This document shows, in pieces, positions 8,009 to 14,928 of a DNA stretch of 20,591 nucleotides. Source of the stretch: Bacteroidota bacterium (GTDB taxonomy: Bacteria; Bacteroidota; Bacteroidia; Flavobacteriales; Weeksellaceae); contig JAEZYN010000066.1 in the NCBI GenBank assembly GCA_023419095.1, forward strand, positions 1-20,591, written 5' to 3'. A model generated the notes under the pieces. That model was not told the origin of the DNA, ran no database searches, and saw only the letters and a program-made list of their open reading frames with translations. The position numbers were made by a program, and so were the translations under genes. Numbering within the stretch: the first letter of the stretch is position 1; each line of letters starts with the position of its first letter.

Positions 8009-8016
8009 TAGTTTTG
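8009..8016 (+). promoter_or_regulatory. Candidate -7 box for the SafE-lipoprotein pair
   Basis: TAGTTTTG matches TAnnTTTG, 70 bases upstream of the SafE ATG. No TTG is present at the -33 distance. It is the only promoter-like signal seen in the 214-base gap 7873-8086. Confidence 0.45.
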
Positions 8017-8086
8017 TGAGGCTCAGAATACATATATCTCGGCGACTTCTCTTTTACAGCAAATGTTCGGCTCCAAATTTTAAATC

Positions 8087-8887
8087 ATGGAAATTTTAGG
8101 TTACTTTTCGGCAATTATCATAGGACTTGTGATGGGTCTTATCGGTGGTGGAGGAAGTATACTAAGCGTGCCGATATTTGTGTATGTATTTGGTTTTGAT
8201 GCCGTTACCGCTACTGCGCTATCTCTTTTTGTAGTGGGTATAACCAGCAGTGTTGGATCTGTAGGATTTATCCGGCAGGGTCAGATAAACTACCGTACAG
8301 CTTTTACCTTTGGAATTCCTTCGATTTTAGGCGTCCTTTTTTCGCGCCGACTGGTGTTGCCGCATCTGCCACATTACATTATCAACCGTTGGGGAATCAC
8401 GCTCACGAAAGATATGTTTTTGCTGTTGCTTTTTTCGATTCTGATGCTTATCGCTTCGGTGAAAATGATACAGAAAAATGAAAGACCGCGGCTGCGGAAA
8501 TATGATGAAGTGAACTATACTATTCTTGTATCCCAAGGCCTGCTGGTAGGAATTATTACTGGACTTATCGGCGCCGGCGGGGGTTTTTTAATAGTGCCGG
8601 CACTTGTGATGCTGCTTGGCCTTACGATGAAAAGGGCGGTTGCAACTTCGCTTTTTATTATCTCAATGAATTCCATGCTCGGCTTTTTTAGCACGATGAA
8701 GATGGTGAAGCACGATTGGGGATTCCTGCTCGGTTTCAGTGCATTGTCCGTGATCGGTATTTTTATCGGCCTGGCACTTTCGAAAAAGATGGACGGACGC
8801 AAACTTAAACCACTGTTCGGCTGGATTGTGCTGTGTATGGGCATTTTCATCATCATTAAAGAAATATTTTTAAAGCAACAATATTAA
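8087..8887 (+). CDS. Sulfite exporter TauE/SafE family permease
   Basis: 266-residue polytopic membrane protein with about eight hydrophobic helices. It shows the two TauE repeats: GLIGGGGSILSVPIFVYVFG with ATALSLFVVG in the N-terminal half, and GLIGAGGGFLIVPALVMLLG with ATSLFIISMNS in the C-terminal half, separated by a charged loop (KMIQKNERPRLRKYDE). Family members move anions such as sulfite, sulfoacetate or other organosulfur compounds out of the cell, though many are uncharacterised. The nearby persulfide-dioxygenase-like gene, whose product would be sulfite, supports a sulfite-export role here. The next ATG follows 3 bases after the stop, so the lipoprotein is cotranscribed. Confidence 0.9.
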   Translation: MEILGYFSAIIIGLVMGLIGGGGSILSVPIFVYVFGFDAVTATALSLFVVGITSSVGSVGFIRQGQINYRTAFTFGIPSILGVLFSRRLVLPHLPHYIINRWGITLTKDMFLLLLFSILMLIASVKMIQKNERPRLRKYDEVNYTILVSQGLLVGIITGLIGAGGGFLIVPALVMLLGLTMKRAVATSLFIISMNSMLGFFSTMKMVKHDWGFLLGFSALSVIGIFIGLALSKKMDGRKLKPLFGWIVLCMGIFIIIKEIFLKQQY

Positions 8888-8890
8888 ACC

Positions 8891-9262
8891 ATGAAGAATA
8901 TATTTTTAGGCATTTTTGCTTTTTTAAGCATAATGGCCTGCACGAAAACAGCTGAAGGTAACACAACCGAAAGCAAAACTACAGATGCCGAACTCGTTCA
9001 AAAACCATTGGAATTTAAAAATGACGCAGGTGAAACTATCACCGTAACTTATTATTCGGAAGGCGATCTGGTAGCAGTAAAGATAACGCCGGCGGGAAAG
9101 GATGAACAAAAGTTAACCGCGAAAACTGTGAATCAAAGCGGAAATCCTGTTTTTACTAATGACAATTATATGTGGGAAATCGTGCAAGATGGCCACGGCG
9201 GAAAACTATCCGATAAAAACGGCAAAACCACGGATTACCGGCTCACTGCGCAGGCAGATTGA
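8891..9262 (+). CDS. Small lipoprotein of unknown function
   Basis: 123 residues. The leader MKNIFLGIFAFLSIMAC has a lipobox ending at C17, so the mature protein should be lipid-anchored. A Thr/Ser/Glu-rich linker (18-38) precedes a compact beta-rich domain (about 40-120): FKNDAGETITVTYYSEGDLV, then LTAKTVNQSGNPVFTNDNYMWEI, then GGKLSDKNGKTTDYRLTA. The pattern of a basic/aromatic strand, a Y-M-W-containing strand and a final K-L-D-N-G-K turn faintly resembles the MliC lysozyme-inhibitor barrel, but the usual cysteines are absent; this is a weak suggestion. It lies 3 bases after the SafE gene and is probably translated with it. No link to sulfur chemistry is visible in the protein itself. Confidence 0.8.
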   Translation: MKNIFLGIFAFLSIMACTKTAEGNTTESKTTDAELVQKPLEFKNDAGETITVTYYSEGDLVAVKITPAGKDEQKLTAKTVNQSGNPVFTNDNYMWEIVQDGHGGKLSDKNGKTTDYRLTAQAD

Positions 9263-9306
9263 TATACTCTATTATACGAATTCGCGCAAACAAATGACAT
9301 TTGCCG

Positions 9307-9314
9307 TAAGTTTG
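9307..9314 (+). promoter_or_regulatory. Candidate internal -7 box before the MBL-rhodanese gene
   Basis: TAAGTTTG matches TAnnTTTG, 27 bases upstream of the ATG at 9341, in a 78-base gap. It would allow expression independent of the SafE pair. No good -33 TTG at 17-23 bases. Confidence 0.45.
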
Positions 9315-9340
9315 TGCATTAATTTTAATTCTTTCCCAAG

Positions 9341-10744
9341 ATGAAAATCGAACAGATTTACACAGGATGCCTCGCGCAGGGGGCGTATTACATAGTTTCA
9401 GAAGGTGAAGCGGCCATCATCGATCCGCTGCGTGAAACCAAGCCATATACCGAAAGGCTCCAAAAAGATGGTGTAAAACTTAAATATATATTTGAAACTC
9501 ACTTCCACGCAGATTTTGTTTCCGGACATCTTGATCTGTCTAAAAAAACAGGCGCGCCCATCGTTTATGGACCTACCGCAGAGCCTGATTTTGAGGCAAT
9601 TATCGCGGAAGACAATCAGATTTTCGAGATTGGGAATATTAAGATTAAAGTTCTACACACACCGGGGCATACGCTTGAAAGTTCCACTTATCTTTTAATT
9701 GACGAAAACGGCAAGGAAACTGCCATTTTTTCGGGCGATACCCTGTTTTTAGGTGATGTCGGAAGGCCCGATTTGGCACAGAAAGCGGCTCACATGACGC
9801 AGGAAGAACTCGCAGGCTTGCTTTACGAAAGTTTGCAGAGCAAAATAGTGCCGCTCGCTGATGACATCACGGTGTATCCGGCACACGGTGCAGGTTCCGC
9901 ATGTGGAAAAAACATGCAGAAAGAGACTGTAGATACGCTGGGAAACCAAAAAAAGACCAACTATGCGCTCAAGCAGCCTGACAGGGAATCTTTTGTACGC
10001 GAGGTTCTGGACGGTCTTTCGGCGCCACCAAAATATTTTGGAATGAATGTGGCCCTGAATAAAGGTGGATACAACAGTTTCGATGAAGTACTGAAAAAAG
10101 GAAACAACCCGCTTAGCACCGAAGAATTTGAAAATTTGGCGCAAGAATCTGGAGCATTGATTCTGGACACACGATCCGCGGCCGATTTTCACAAAGGCTT
10201 TATCCCGAATTCTGTGAACATCGGTTTAAAAGGTGATTTCGCACCGTGGGTAGGCGCAATGATCGTGGATGTGCAGCAACCGATTATTTTGGTTTGCGAC
10301 AGCGGCACCGAAGAGGAAGTCATCACGCGACTTTCACGCGTTGGCTTTGACAATGTCTTAGGCTATCTGAATGGCGGTTTTGAGTCGTGGAAGAACTCGG
10401 GTAAAGAAACTGACAATATTCACAGAATCTCGCCACAGGAATTTGCTGAAAAATATAATCAGAACTCCAAGGTAATCGATGTAAGAAAAGAAAGTGAGTA
10501 CGAAGCTGAACATATCGAAAATGCCTTCCGCAGGCCACTTGCCGACATTAATGACTGGGCGGCCGGTATTGATGACACTGAGCATTTCTTCATTCATTGC
10601 GCGGGTGGTTATCGAAGTATGATCGCCGCGAGCATCTTAAATTCACGTGGAATCCGGAATTTCTCTGAGGTAGAAGGCGGTTATAACAAAATAAAAGAAA
10701 CGGAAATTCCGAAAAGCAACTTCGTTTGCCAAAGTAAAATCTAA
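9341..10744 (+). CDS. MBL-fold persulfide dioxygenase-like protein with two rhodanese domains
   Basis: 467 residues. The metallo-beta-lactamase domain (1-250) has THFHADFVSGH (H54, H56, D58), TPGHT (H110), SGDTLF (D133) and YPAHGAGS (H182), the ligand set of ETHE1-type persulfide dioxygenases; the HxHxDF variant is common in the rhodanese-fused group. Two rhodanese domains follow: about 258-355 with C319 in the loop CDSGTEE, and 362-455 with C420 in CAGGYRS. Family chemistry is oxidation of a thiol persulfide to sulfite plus thiol, with rhodanese cysteines passing sulfane sulfur. Both rhodanese cysteines are present, so both domains could work. The next gene starts inside the stop codon (TAATG), giving tight coupling to the rhodanese lipoprotein. 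Cytoplasmic; no signal peptide. Confidence 0.93.
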   Translation: MKIEQIYTGCLAQGAYYIVSEGEAAIIDPLRETKPYTERLQKDGVKLKYIFETHFHADFVSGHLDLSKKTGAPIVYGPTAEPDFEAIIAEDNQIFEIGNIKIKVLHTPGHTLESSTYLLIDENGKETAIFSGDTLFLGDVGRPDLAQKAAHMTQEELAGLLYESLQSKIVPLADDITVYPAHGAGSACGKNMQKETVDTLGNQKKTNYALKQPDRESFVREVLDGLSAPPKYFGMNVALNKGGYNSFDEVLKKGNNPLSTEEFENLAQESGALILDTRSAADFHKGFIPNSVNIGLKGDFAPWVGAMIVDVQQPIILVCDSGTEEEVITRLSRVGFDNVLGYLNGGFESWKNSGKETDNIHRISPQEFAEKYNQNSKVIDVRKESEYEAEHIENAFRRPLADINDWAAGIDDTEHFFIHCAGGYRSMIAASILNSRGIRNFSEVEGGYNKIKETEIPKSNFVCQSKI

Positions 10745-11112
10745 TGTTTTTAAGAAGTTTTTTAAATGTCTTTATTGCAATAATGCTGGTTTCATGCAGC
10801 ACAGCTACAACATTTGCTGAAAATTCTGCTGTCAACATCAAACCTATCGTAAAAGATCCTGAAACCGCAATAGTCGATGTGAGAATTCCCGAACAATTTG
10901 GAGAAGGAAGCGCACAAAATGCCGTCAATATTCCGCTCGCCACAATTAATGATAATCTTGAATTTTTTCGGAAACAGAAAAATAGTGTGATTTACTGTAA
11001 CTCCGGAAAGCAGGCGCAGGAAGTGATGGAAATTTTAAATAAGAATGGCATTGAAAATGTTTATTATGGCAAAACACTGAAAAACATAAAGGCAATTCAG
11101 GCCGAAAAATAG
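10744..11112 (+). CDS. Rhodanese-domain lipoprotein
   Basis: 122 residues beginning in the stop codon of the MBL-rhodanese gene (1-base overlap, TAATG). The leader MFLRSFLNVFIAIMLVSC ends in a lipobox cysteine, C18, so it is probably membrane-anchored outside the cytoplasm. The rest is a short single rhodanese domain: IVDVRIPEQFGEGSAQNAVN, then VIYCNSGKQAQE with the catalytic C85. The loop CNSGKQ has Gln where many active rhodaneses have Arg. The domain is near the minimum size. In this context it may handle sulfane sulfur in the periplasm, the partner of the cytoplasmic dioxygenase; that role is inferred from gene order. Activity not certain. Confidence 0.87.
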   Translation: MFLRSFLNVFIAIMLVSCSTATTFAENSAVNIKPIVKDPETAIVDVRIPEQFGEGSAQNAVNIPLATINDNLEFFRKQKNSVIYCNSGKQAQEVMEILNKNGIENVYYGKTLKNIKAIQAEK

Positions 11113-11136
11113 GATTTGAATTAAATTTTAAATATT

Positions 11137-11436
11137 ATGTCACAAAAATTCAAGGAGCTCATAAATTCAGAAAGGCCTGTACTGATCGACTTTTTCGCTA
11201 CCTGGTGCGGACCGTGCAAAGTGCAGTCTTCGGTACTGAATTCTGTAAAGGAAAATGTGGGCGATTTAGCCAGAATAGTTAAGATCGATGTTGATCAGTT
11301 TCCCGCTATTGCCGGCGAATACGGCGTTCGCGGTGTGCCGACACTGGCTGTATTCAAAGATGGAAATCTTCTCTGGAAAGAAAGCGGCGTTCACGATGTA
11401 GATACATTGACCCAACTTTTGAAGAAATTTGCTTAA
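11137..11436 (+). CDS. Thioredoxin family protein
   Basis: 99 residues with no signal peptide, so cytoplasmic. FFATWCGPCK carries the redox pair C24 and C27, and the cis-proline is P68 (RGVPTLAVF). It is slightly shorter than the usual 105-110 residues, mostly at the N-terminus. It starts 24 bases after the rhodanese lipoprotein, the last gene of the sulfur block. It could return the thiol acceptor of the rhodanese or dioxygenase to the reduced state, an inference from position; a general disulfide reductase is also possible. The stop overlaps that of the convergent hydrolase gene by 4 bases (TTAA region 11433-11436). Confidence 0.93.
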   Translation: MSQKFKELINSERPVLIDFFATWCGPCKVQSSVLNSVKENVGDLARIVKIDVDQFPAIAGEYGVRGVPTLAVFKDGNLLWKESGVHDVDTLTQLLKKFA

Positions 11437-12191
11437 ACCAGCGTGAAGGTATCCCTGTCATTCAAAAACTGGAATTTTTCACGGAAATTTCTCAGGCTTT
11501 GCATATTAAGTTCAGCCTTAACTATCTGACTATCCGTTTCGGAAATGATTTCACCGTTCGCGTTAAAGCAATACGAACTTTCCGGATAATGAAGTTTGTT
11601 CCCGTCGGTACCGATTCTGTTTAAACCAAAAACATAGCTCTGGTTTTCGATGGCACGCGCTTTCAACAGTGTTTTCCATGCGTCAATTCTGGTTTCCGGC
11701 CAGTTGGCAACATACAAAGCCGCGTCATAATCATCATTATTTCTCGCAAAGACCGGAAATCGTAGGTCATAACAAACCTGAAGCAAAATGCGCCAACCCT
11801 TAAAATCGACAATAACTCTCTTCTCACCCCGCGAATACGTTTTGTCTTCGCCTGAGAAGGTGAACAGATGTCTTTTATCGTAGAAATGGTAGTCGCCATT
11901 CGGTTTTACAAAATAAAAACGGTTCAGAAATTTTCCGTTCTCGTGCACTGATGCGCTCCCACAGATTGCCGATTTGGTTTTTGAGGCAAAATTTTTCATC
12001 CACGACAGTGTCTCACTGTCACGGTCAGCAATTTCTTCCGCATTCATATAAAATCCTGTCGAAAACATTTCTGGAAGTAAAATGATGTCCGCATCCGTGT
12101 TTTGAAAGTGACGTTCAATCTGCTGAAAATTAGCCGTTTTATCCTTCCAGATTATATTCAGGTTCAGACCTGTAATTTTTAAAGTTTCCAT
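11433..12191 (-). CDS. Carbon-nitrogen hydrolase, nitrilase superfamily (omega-amidase YafV-like)
   Basis: 252 residues. The nitrilase catalytic triad is visible: E41 (LLPEMFSTGF), K106 (FYDKRHLF) and C140 (QVCYDLRFPVFAR). The motifs KRHLFTFSGE and CYDLRFP are those of the YafV/Nit2 omega-amidase group, which hydrolyses alpha-ketoglutaramate or alpha-ketosuccinamate to the keto acid and ammonia; other amides are possible. Length and order of motifs are normal. It is transcribed towards the thioredoxin gene, and the two stop codons overlap (TTAA), so no dedicated terminator lies between them. Upstream, the 112-base gap to the divergent gene at 12304 must hold both promoters. Cytoplasmic. Confidence 0.92.
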   Translation of the reverse strand: METLKITGLNLNIIWKDKTANFQQIERHFQNTDADIILLPEMFSTGFYMNAEEIADRDSETLSWMKNFASKTKSAICGSASVHENGKFLNRFYFVKPNGDYHFYDKRHLFTFSGEDKTYSRGEKRVIVDFKGWRILLQVCYDLRFPVFARNNDDYDAALYVANWPETRIDAWKTLLKARAIENQSYVFGLNRIGTDGNKLHYPESSYCFNANGEIISETDSQIVKAELNMQSLRNFREKFQFLNDRDTFTLV

Positions 12192-12267
12192 TTCAATATC
12201 ATTAAAATAGTGCCACTAAATATACAAATTAAATAAACAGCATTTAATCAAAAACGTTATTTGGTCT

Positions 12268-12275
12268 TATATTTG
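12268..12275 (+). promoter_or_regulatory. Candidate -7 box for the outer-membrane-protein pair
   Basis: TATATTTG matches TAnnTTTG, 28 bases upstream of the ATG at 12304. No TTG at the usual -33 spacing was found. Confidence 0.45.
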
Positions 12276-12303
12276 ATGCCATGCACTTTAATATAAACTA
12301 TAT

Positions 12304-12744
12304 ATGAAAAGATTAATGATTTTGATAGCTTCTGCCCTACTTTCCGCACCTCTGGCGGCACAGGCATGGAGCGGAAATGGTGACCAGAAAGTGCAGATCG
12401 GCTTAAGTGGTTGGGGAAACGGCACAGGAATCACAGGAACTTATGATTATGGAATCAGCAATATGCTTTCCCTCGGAGGTGGCGCAAATATCTATTTTGA
12501 CGGGTACAAAGACGATGATAAAAACAACAATTTCTTCATTTTCGGACGACTGAATGTTCATTTACAGGACGTTTTAGGCTTACCAGAACAATGGGACGTC
12601 TATCCCGGGATTGACGTGGGCGTACTTGGCAATACACTTGGGCTGGGTGCGCATATCGGTGCACGCTATTTCTTTAATGAAAAACTTGGCGCCTTCATAG
12701 AAGCAGGAAACAACGGAAGCATAGGTGTTTCAATCAACTTATAA
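12304..12744 (+). CDS. Small outer-membrane beta-barrel-like protein (DUF6646-like)
   Basis: 146 residues. MKRLMILIASALLSAPLAAQA is a signal peptide. The mature part is a run of short alternating strands with Gly/Asn turns (KVQIGLSGWGNGTGITGTY, LSLGGGANIYFDGY, NFFIFGRLNVHL, LGLGAHIGARYFFNEKLGAFIEAG), ending GSIGVSINL. This is typical of a small eight-stranded barrel, and the GxGDxKxQxG opening resembles flavobacterial DUF6646 proteins as remembered. No enzymatic motif. It is followed 29 bases later by another small barrel protein on the same strand, and the pair ends at a terminator at 13261-13290. Function unknown; structural or adhesion roles cannot be separated from sequence. Confidence 0.83.
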   Translation: MKRLMILIASALLSAPLAAQAWSGNGDQKVQIGLSGWGNGTGITGTYDYGISNMLSLGGGANIYFDGYKDDDKNNNFFIFGRLNVHLQDVLGLPEQWDVYPGIDVGVLGNTLGLGAHIGARYFFNEKLGAFIEAGNNGSIGVSINL

Positions 12745-12773
12745 ATAATAAACAAACATTAAAAATAAACATT

Positions 12774-13235
12774 ATGAAAAAGTTATTTGCAACCGCTGCC
12801 TTAGGGCTGGCGATGTTCCTTGGAACTAGTGAAGTTCAAGCGCAATCTTACAAAACCGGCGCCGGTGTACTGGTTGATTTCGGTGATGGTTACACGATGG
12901 TGGGTCCTCATGTAAAACACTTTTTCCGAGCTAACCACGCAGGTGAGTTCAGTATTTTATTTGGTGACGGTGCCACACTGGCACAGGCAAACTATCAATA
13001 TCAGCAACCATTTTCCGGTGCGAGCGGATTAGGATGGTATGTTGGCGTAGGACCTGGAATTTTGTTTGGTGATGGATTTACTCATTTTGCGCCTGCAGCC
13101 ATGCTGGGTCTGGATTTTAAAATTCCCGGTGCTCCCTTGGATTTATCAATGGATTGGAGACCGAGATTTCTGATCGGTGATAATTCAGATGCTGAAGTGG
13201 GCAGATTTGCAGCAGGTTTCAGATTCACTTTCTAA
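12774..13235 (+). CDS. Small outer-membrane beta-barrel-like protein
   Basis: 153 residues. MKKLFATAALGLAMFLGTSEVQA is a signal peptide with cleavage near AQ. The mature chain has alternating hydrophobic strands (GAGVLVDFG, AGEFSILFGDG, LGWYVGVGPGILFGDG, APAAMLGLDFKI, LDLSMDWRPRFLIGD) and ends GRFAAGFRFTF, a C-terminal Phe as expected for an outer-membrane barrel recognised by BamA. The eight or so strands fit a small OmpA/OmpW-like barrel. It starts 29 bases after the previous barrel gene and is the last gene before a terminator. The two proteins share architecture but little obvious identity. Function unknown. Confidence 0.83.
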   Translation: MKKLFATAALGLAMFLGTSEVQAQSYKTGAGVLVDFGDGYTMVGPHVKHFFRANHAGEFSILFGDGATLAQANYQYQQPFSGASGLGWYVGVGPGILFGDGFTHFAPAAMLGLDFKIPGAPLDLSMDWRPRFLIGDNSDAEVGRFAAGFRFTF

Positions 13236-13260
13236 AAGAATAGCAAGATTGTTTAAGGCT

Positions 13261-13290
13261 AAAGGTTCTCCTCGCGGGAACCTTTTTTCT
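13261..13290 (+). terminator. Rho-independent terminator after the outer-membrane-protein pair
   Basis: Stem AAAGGTTC pairs with GAACCTTT around a GC-rich loop, followed by a T run. It lies 25 bases after the stop at 13235 and about 50 bases before rseP. Confidence 0.88.
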
Positions 13291-13337
13291 TTGATTATTC
13301 GTATCTTCGCCAATCTGAAAAATTTTAATAAAAATCA

Positions 13338-14675
13338 ATGACGCTTATACAGTTGCTGCAGTTTATCCTCAGCATTTCCATTTTAGTTGTACTACATGAA
13401 TTGGGGCATTTTATCCCTGCAAAATACTTCAAAACAAAAGTTGAAAAGTTCTATCTTTTTTTTGATCCGTGGTTTTCTTTGGCTAAAGTAAAGTTCCGCG
13501 GCACCGAATACGGTATCGGCTGGCTTCCGTTTGGTGGCTATGTGAAGATTGCCGGTATGGTAGATGAAAGTATGGACACCGAGCAGCTGAAAAAACCTGC
13601 AGAACCTTGGGAATTCCGAAGCAAACCGGCTTGGCAGCGCCTTATCATCATGCTGGGCGGCGTTACCGTAAATTTCTTTTTAGCTTGGCTGATTTATTCT
13701 TCTTTAAGTTATTTTAAAGGTGAAACTTACCATGACAATACCAAATTCGAAAACGGTATAGCAGTGTCTGAAGCGGGACGGAAAATGGGCCTCAAAACCG
13801 GCGACAAAATCCTGAAAATTGACGGAAAACCAGCCGAACGCATGGAAACCTCAACGGTAAACATGCTTTTTGCGAATGAAGTTACCGTGGAAAGGAACGG
13901 GCAGGAAGTTACATTTCCTGTTGATGAACACGGTGTCGCGGCTGTGCTGGCTCAAAATGAAGCTAAAGCCTACTTCTCCCCAAGATTTCCTGTGGTTATC
14001 GGCAGTTTAGTACCTAACGGACCCGCAAAAAATGCCGGTTTACAGAAAGGTGACCGAATCGTCGGCATCAATGGGAAATCTATCAATTACTTCGATGAAC
14101 TTGGAACTGAACTTGAAAAATTCAAAAACCAGGATATCAATCTTAGCATCCTCCGGGATAATACGACCAAAACTGTAGTTACAAAAGTAGATGGCAAGGG
14201 AAAACTCGGTTTTACTACGGACGTGAATGTGGCTCAGGCCTCGCTGGAAACCGCACGCGTTACCAAAAACTATACGTTGTTGGAAGCCATTCCGCGCGGA
14301 TTGACACGCACTATTGATGTGCTGGCAATGCAGATCAAACAGTTTAAAATTGTCTTCAATACCACAACCGAAGGCTACAAGAAAGTATCCGGCCCCATCG
14401 GCATCATCAAAATGATGCCTGAAACGGTGAACTGGGAGTTTTTCTGGAGTTTTACGGCGATGTTTTCAGTTTGGCTGGCTTTCCTGAATCTGATTCCGAT
14501 TCCCGGTCTGGATGGTGGCCATGTGATGTTCACGCTTTGGGAAATGATCACCGGGAAACCTGTACCGCAGAAAGTATTGGAGAACGCGCAGATGATCGGC
14601 GTGATCTTTCTTCTCGGACTGATGGTGCTGATCTTCGGAAACGATATCGTAAAATGGATTACAGGAAAATTTTAG
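13338..14675 (+). CDS. rseP: Site-2 intramembrane zinc metalloprotease RseP (M50)
   Basis: 445 residues. The zinc motif HELGH is at 20-24 in the first helix, and the third ligand is D392 in NLIPIPGLDGGH near the C-terminus, the standard S2P pair. A further helix follows about residue 112 (LIIMLGGVTVNFFLAWLIY). Between the halves lie one weaker PDZ-like segment (about 138-180, MGLKTGDKILKIDGKP) and a clearer PDZ domain (about 205-290, NGPAKNAGLQKGDRIVGINGK). The enzyme cuts anti-sigma factors and signal-peptide remnants within the membrane. Full length. It starts 48 bases after a terminator and ends 74 bases before the tRNA with no terminator of its own, so read-through into the tRNA terminator is likely. 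No anti-sigma factor gene is adjacent. Confidence 0.95.
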   Translation: MTLIQLLQFILSISILVVLHELGHFIPAKYFKTKVEKFYLFFDPWFSLAKVKFRGTEYGIGWLPFGGYVKIAGMVDESMDTEQLKKPAEPWEFRSKPAWQRLIIMLGGVTVNFFLAWLIYSSLSYFKGETYHDNTKFENGIAVSEAGRKMGLKTGDKILKIDGKPAERMETSTVNMLFANEVTVERNGQEVTFPVDEHGVAAVLAQNEAKAYFSPRFPVVIGSLVPNGPAKNAGLQKGDRIVGINGKSINYFDELGTELEKFKNQDINLSILRDNTTKTVVTKVDGKGKLGFTTDVNVAQASLETARVTKNYTLLEAIPRGLTRTIDVLAMQIKQFKIVFNTTTEGYKKVSGPIGIIKMMPETVNWEFFWSFTAMFSVWLAFLNLIPIPGLDGGHVMFTLWEMITGKPVPQKVLENAQMIGVIFLLGLMVLIFGNDIVKWITGKF

Positions 14676-14693
14676 AAATTCGGCTAAAATATT

Positions 14694-14723
14694 TTGGCAG
14701 TATTCAAAAAGTTTTTATATTTG
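14694..14723 (+). promoter_or_regulatory. Bacteroidota-type promoter for tRNA-Asn
   Basis: TTG at 14694-14696 (within ATTTTGG) and TATATTTG at 14716-14723 are 19 bases apart, matching the -33/-7 architecture (TTG-N17-23-TAnnTTTG). Transcription would start near 14729, about 20 bases before the tRNA. This is the best complete promoter in the window. Confidence 0.8.
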
Positions 14724-14749
14724 CAAACGCTTAAACAAAGGAGCAACAC

Positions 14750-14823
14750 TCCTCCTTAGCTCAGTTGGTTAGAGCATCTGACTGTTAATCAGAGGGTCGC
14801 TGGTTCGAGCCCAGCAGGAGGAG
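14750..14823 (+). tRNA. tRNA-Asn (anticodon GTT)
   Basis: A full cloverleaf: acceptor TCCTCCT pairs with AGGAGGA, D stem GCTC/GAGC, anticodon stem TCTGA/TCAGA around loop CTGTTAA (anticodon GTT at 14784-14786), a 5-base variable loop GGGTC, and T stem GCTGG/CCAGC around TTCGAGC. Discriminator base G; the 3' CCA is not encoded (CAA follows). It has its own promoter upstream and a terminator 2 bases downstream, so it can be expressed apart from rseP. Confidence 0.97.
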
Positions 14824-14824
14824 C

Positions 14825-14856
14825 AAAACCATCACAGAAATGTGATGGTTTTTTTT
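14825..14856 (+). terminator. Rho-independent terminator of tRNA-Asn
   Basis: Stem AACCATCAC (14827-14835) pairs with GTGATGGTT (14842-14850) around AGAAAT, followed by eight T. It directly follows the tRNA. Confidence 0.92.
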
Positions 14857-14872
14857 GTGATAGAATGTTAAT

Positions 14873-14910
14873 AAAAAAACCTGCAGCCATCGCCGCAGGT
14901 TTGTTTTTTT
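14873..14910. terminator. Bidirectional terminator between tRNA-Asn and pepT
   Basis: Stem AAACCTGC (14877-14884) pairs with GCAGGTTT (14895-14902), with seven A on the left and a T run on the right, so it can end transcription from either side. For the minus strand it is 19 bases after the pepT stop. Confidence 0.85.
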
Positions 14911-14928
14911 AAAGTTTAAGAAAAAGAA

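Noticed and set aside
9749..10192. 147-codon open frame opposite the MBL-rhodanese gene
   Set aside because: Antisense to a clear enzyme; Cys/Phe/Arg-rich composition with no motif or start signal.
14676..14823. tRNA-Asn as an integration site (attB) for a mobile element
   Set aside because: No integrase, no repeat of the tRNA 3' end downstream, and the following gene is housekeeping pepT.
3196..14910. Similar CCTGC...GCAGG hairpins at 3205-3222 and 14877-14902 as a dispersed repeat family
   Set aside because: Both are ordinary Rho-independent terminators; the shared part is only the short GC stem, and the loops differ.
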